From contig NZ_CP041767.1 of the NCBI RefSeq assembly GCF_022026395.1, positions 4,398,501 through 4,462,500 on the forward strand: a stretch of DNA of 64,000 nucleotides, given 5' to 3'. The notes beneath the pieces are model-generated. The model was not told the DNA's origin. It did not search any database and saw only the letters and a list, made by a program, of their open reading frames with translations. A program made the translations under genes and the position numbers. This DNA is from Brevibacillus brevis (GTDB lineage: Bacteria > Bacillota > Bacilli > Brevibacillales > Brevibacillaceae). Of this stretch, positions 62,790 to 64,000 are shown one piece after another. Positions within the stretch are counted from its first letter, which is position 1. The number at the start of each line of letters is the position of its first letter.

Positions 62790-63107
62790 TTACCTGTGTT
62801 TGAAAACAAATTGTTTCAGTTCCGCCAGAGGGGCCGCTCCTACGACTTTGTCGATCAATTCCCCGTTTTTGAGCAAAATGGTCGTTGGCAAACTCATAAT
62901 GCCATACTGATTGGCAATCTCCGTTTGTTCATCGACATTGACCTTTAGGACTCTCACTTCGCTGCTATGCTCTCCGTCAAACGATTCGAGTATCGGCCCA
63001 AAAAAGCGGCATGGCCCGCACCAAGGTGCCCAAAAATTGACGAGAGTATAGCCTTCGCTTTTTACATCATGTTGAAACGTAGTATCTGTCGTGTGGCAAA
63101 TGCTCAT
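62790..63107 (-). CDS. Thioredoxin
   Basis: A 105-residue thioredoxin with WAPWCGPCR (about residues 26-34) and the cis-proline loop SLPTTIL (about 72-78). It is a cytosolic dithiol reductase. ATG follows AAGGAGGG. The promoter (TTGACA, 18 bases, TATTAT) lies about 140 bases upstream, and the gene diverges from an Rrf2 regulator, so it may be a dedicated, regulated thioredoxin rather than the housekeeping one. Confidence 0.92.
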   Translation of the reverse strand: MSICHTTDTTFQHDVKSEGYTLVNFWAPWCGPCRFFGPILESFDGEHSSEVRVLKVNVDEQTEIANQYGIMSLPTTILLKNGELIDKVVGAAPLAELKQFVFKHR

Positions 63108-63154
63108 TTGTACTTTCCTCCCTTTTATAAGTTGAACAGTTAATCAAAATGATC

Positions 63155-63170
63155 ATTAAAGACCTTTAAT
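63155..63170. promoter_or_regulatory. Candidate Rrf2 operator
   Basis: ATTAAAG-AC-CTTTAAT is a perfect 7-bp inverted repeat in the untranslated leader of the thioredoxin gene. A related CCTTAAAGAT stands between its -35 and -10 boxes (63255-63265). Confidence 0.5.
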
Positions 63171-63247
63171 ATCCTTAATGGAGACAAAAAAATAACTCTC
63201 TGTACTTCGATCATTTCAAATAACTCATTCATAGACTTATCGTATCT

Positions 63248-63277
63248 ATAATATCCCTTAAAGATTTTTTGTGTCAA
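63248..63277 (-). promoter_or_regulatory. Promoter of the thioredoxin gene
   Basis: On the minus strand TTGACA (63272-63277) and TATTAT (63248-63253) are 18 bases apart. Confidence 0.65.
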
Positions 63278-63398
63278 GTTGCACCATCCAAAAATGGGCA
63301 TCGAAAGTGCAGGATGACAGCGCGAATCACTCTTCCCCTTGCTCATGCTCCCCATTCACTTTATGATGGATGTATTAAGTCCATGATTGAGGTGTCTT

Positions 63399-63797
63399 AT
63401 GAAGTATTCACAGGCAACAGACTATGCCCTCCATGCGATGCTCTATCTGGTAGCAGAAGCCCCTGATAAACCCGTTAGTGTTCAGCTTTTGGCAGAAAAG
63501 CTGGGCGTCTCACAAACGTACCTATCCAAAATGCTGACCAAACTGGTCAAGGCTGGGCTGATCCACTCGATCTCCGGCGCAAATGGCGGATACAAGCTCA
63601 AACGCAACCAGGATGATATATCGTTTCTGGATGTTATCCAAGCCATTGAAGGGACCACCTCCTTGTTTGAATGCAGTTTCCGACATGATAGTGCCTGTCT
63701 GATTCAACAGGTTGTGACTGAGGCCGAGCAGCAAATGATGCAGACGCTAAAGAGTAAAAAAATTGCTGATTTGGTCCCACATATCCCCAAACCATGA
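63399..63797 (+). CDS. Rrf2 family transcriptional regulator
   Basis: A 132-residue Rrf2 protein: winged helix MKYSQATDYALHAMLYLVAE and LGVSQTYLSKMLTKLVKAGLI, then the wing ISGANGGYKL. Two cysteines in the C-terminal half (FECSF and SACLIQ) could sense redox state or hold an Fe-S cluster, but the classic three-Cys pattern is incomplete. The ATG at 63399 is preferred to a TTG at 63387 because the protein then starts at the usual family N-terminus; GAGGTG lies 4 bases upstream. Confidence 0.88.
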   Translation: MKYSQATDYALHAMLYLVAEAPDKPVSVQLLAEKLGVSQTYLSKMLTKLVKAGLIHSISGANGGYKLKRNQDDISFLDVIQAIEGTTSLFECSFRHDSACLIQQVVTEAEQQMMQTLKSKKIADLVPHIPKP

Positions 63798-63823
63798 TCG
63801 ACTGTCGTAAAACAACTTCCATG

Positions 63824-63855
63824 AAAAGCTCCGGCCGCCTCGACCGGAGTTTTTC
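63824..63855. terminator. Terminator of the Rrf2 gene
   Basis: CTCCGG / CCGGAG with a 9-nt loop, then TTTTTC. Confidence 0.8.
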
Positions 63856-63899
63856 TTCATAATGGTATCGCTCAATCGAAGAGAAAGGCGTGAACAAGG

Positions 63900-64000
63900 A
63901 TGAGCCAATGGACGGAACAAGCGGCCAAGCAATGGGATCAATTTGCAGAAGACTGGCAAAAAAGAAGTGAGCACATGTGGGAAAAAGGGAGTCGAAGCAC
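63900..64000 (+). CDS. Class I SAM-dependent methyltransferase (N-terminal part)
   Basis: Only 33 residues are visible (MSQWTEQAAKQWDQFAEDWQ, KRSEHMWEKGSR). The pattern is that of the N-terminal helix of small Bacillus-type class I methyltransferases; the SAM-binding motif would lie beyond the window. A modest ribosome site (AACAAGG) precedes the ATG. Confidence 0.6.
   Translation, partial: MSQWTEQAAKQWDQFAEDWQKRSEHMWEKGSRS

Noticed and set aside
1..64000. CRISPR arrays, rRNA, tRNA, riboswitches of common types (SAM, T-box, FMN, TPP)
   Set aside because: No regularly spaced repeats with unique spacers and no conserved core sequences of these elements were seen by eye; a covariance search would be needed to exclude degenerate ones.

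Overview
The window looks like a chromosomal stretch of a spore-forming Gram-positive bacterium of the Brevibacillus/Paenibacillaceae type. Strong AGGAGG-type ribosome binding sites, frequent GTG and TTG starts, many compact hairpin-plus-T terminators, B. subtilis-like genes (yqgQ, yoaP, cstA with a LytST-type pair, an ABC-F protein, a yjcZ-like sporulation peptide) and a large M9 collagenase all fit. The genus is an inference from gene content.

Layout. 1-2 kb: start of a CitA/DcuS-type sensor kinase and a CitMHS citrate transporter. 2-5.7 kb: ECF sigma factor, zinc anti-sigma factor and a two-gene ABC exporter in one operon. 5.8-22.6 kb: ordinary chromosome (AAA ATPase, L,D-transpeptidase, collagenase, class A PBP, transketolase, NUDIX hydrolase, DedA protein, YqgQ, MFS pump, ABC-F protein with a probable attenuated leader). 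23-29.5 kb: PrcB-like secreted protein, AEC transporter, Imm1-like protein, then two ~200-nt nested hairpin repeats, and a cystine-type ABC transporter with two tandem binding proteins. 29.4-37.5 kb: small accessory genes, including an ANT(4')-like aminoglycoside nucleotidyltransferase, LysR regulators, a Fur-box-controlled nitroreductase, a SagB-like oxidoreductase and YoaP.

37.5-44.3 kb is a visibly AT-rich island: a Shedu (SduA) nuclease with an Apea-like HEPN protein, remains of a large serine recombinase beside a 42-residue membrane peptide gene, and a tightly coupled pair made of an ORC/CDC6-like ATPase with a zinc ribbon and a HEPN-like helical protein. The last pair is the best candidate for an undescribed defence system. 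44.3-47.3 kb holds a PadR-regulated BtrH-like gene and an MFS pump.

47.3-52.8 kb is a rearranged duplication. Pieces of a GH15 glucoamylase gene, a lysR gene and yoaP are fused, and one yoaP piece is inverted; intact parents lie at 35-37 kb and 51.7-52.8 kb. In turn a mocR regulator intact at 49 kb survives at 37 kb only as a scar, so the two copies of the block have lost different genes.

52.9-64 kb returns to core genes: inositol monophosphatase, a CstA/YbdD pyruvate transport unit with its LytST-type two-component system, a GNAT acetyltransferase, a frameshifted ECF sigma gene, HppD, a thioredoxin divergent from an Rrf2 regulator, and the start of a methyltransferase. No CRISPR array, rRNA or tRNA was seen.
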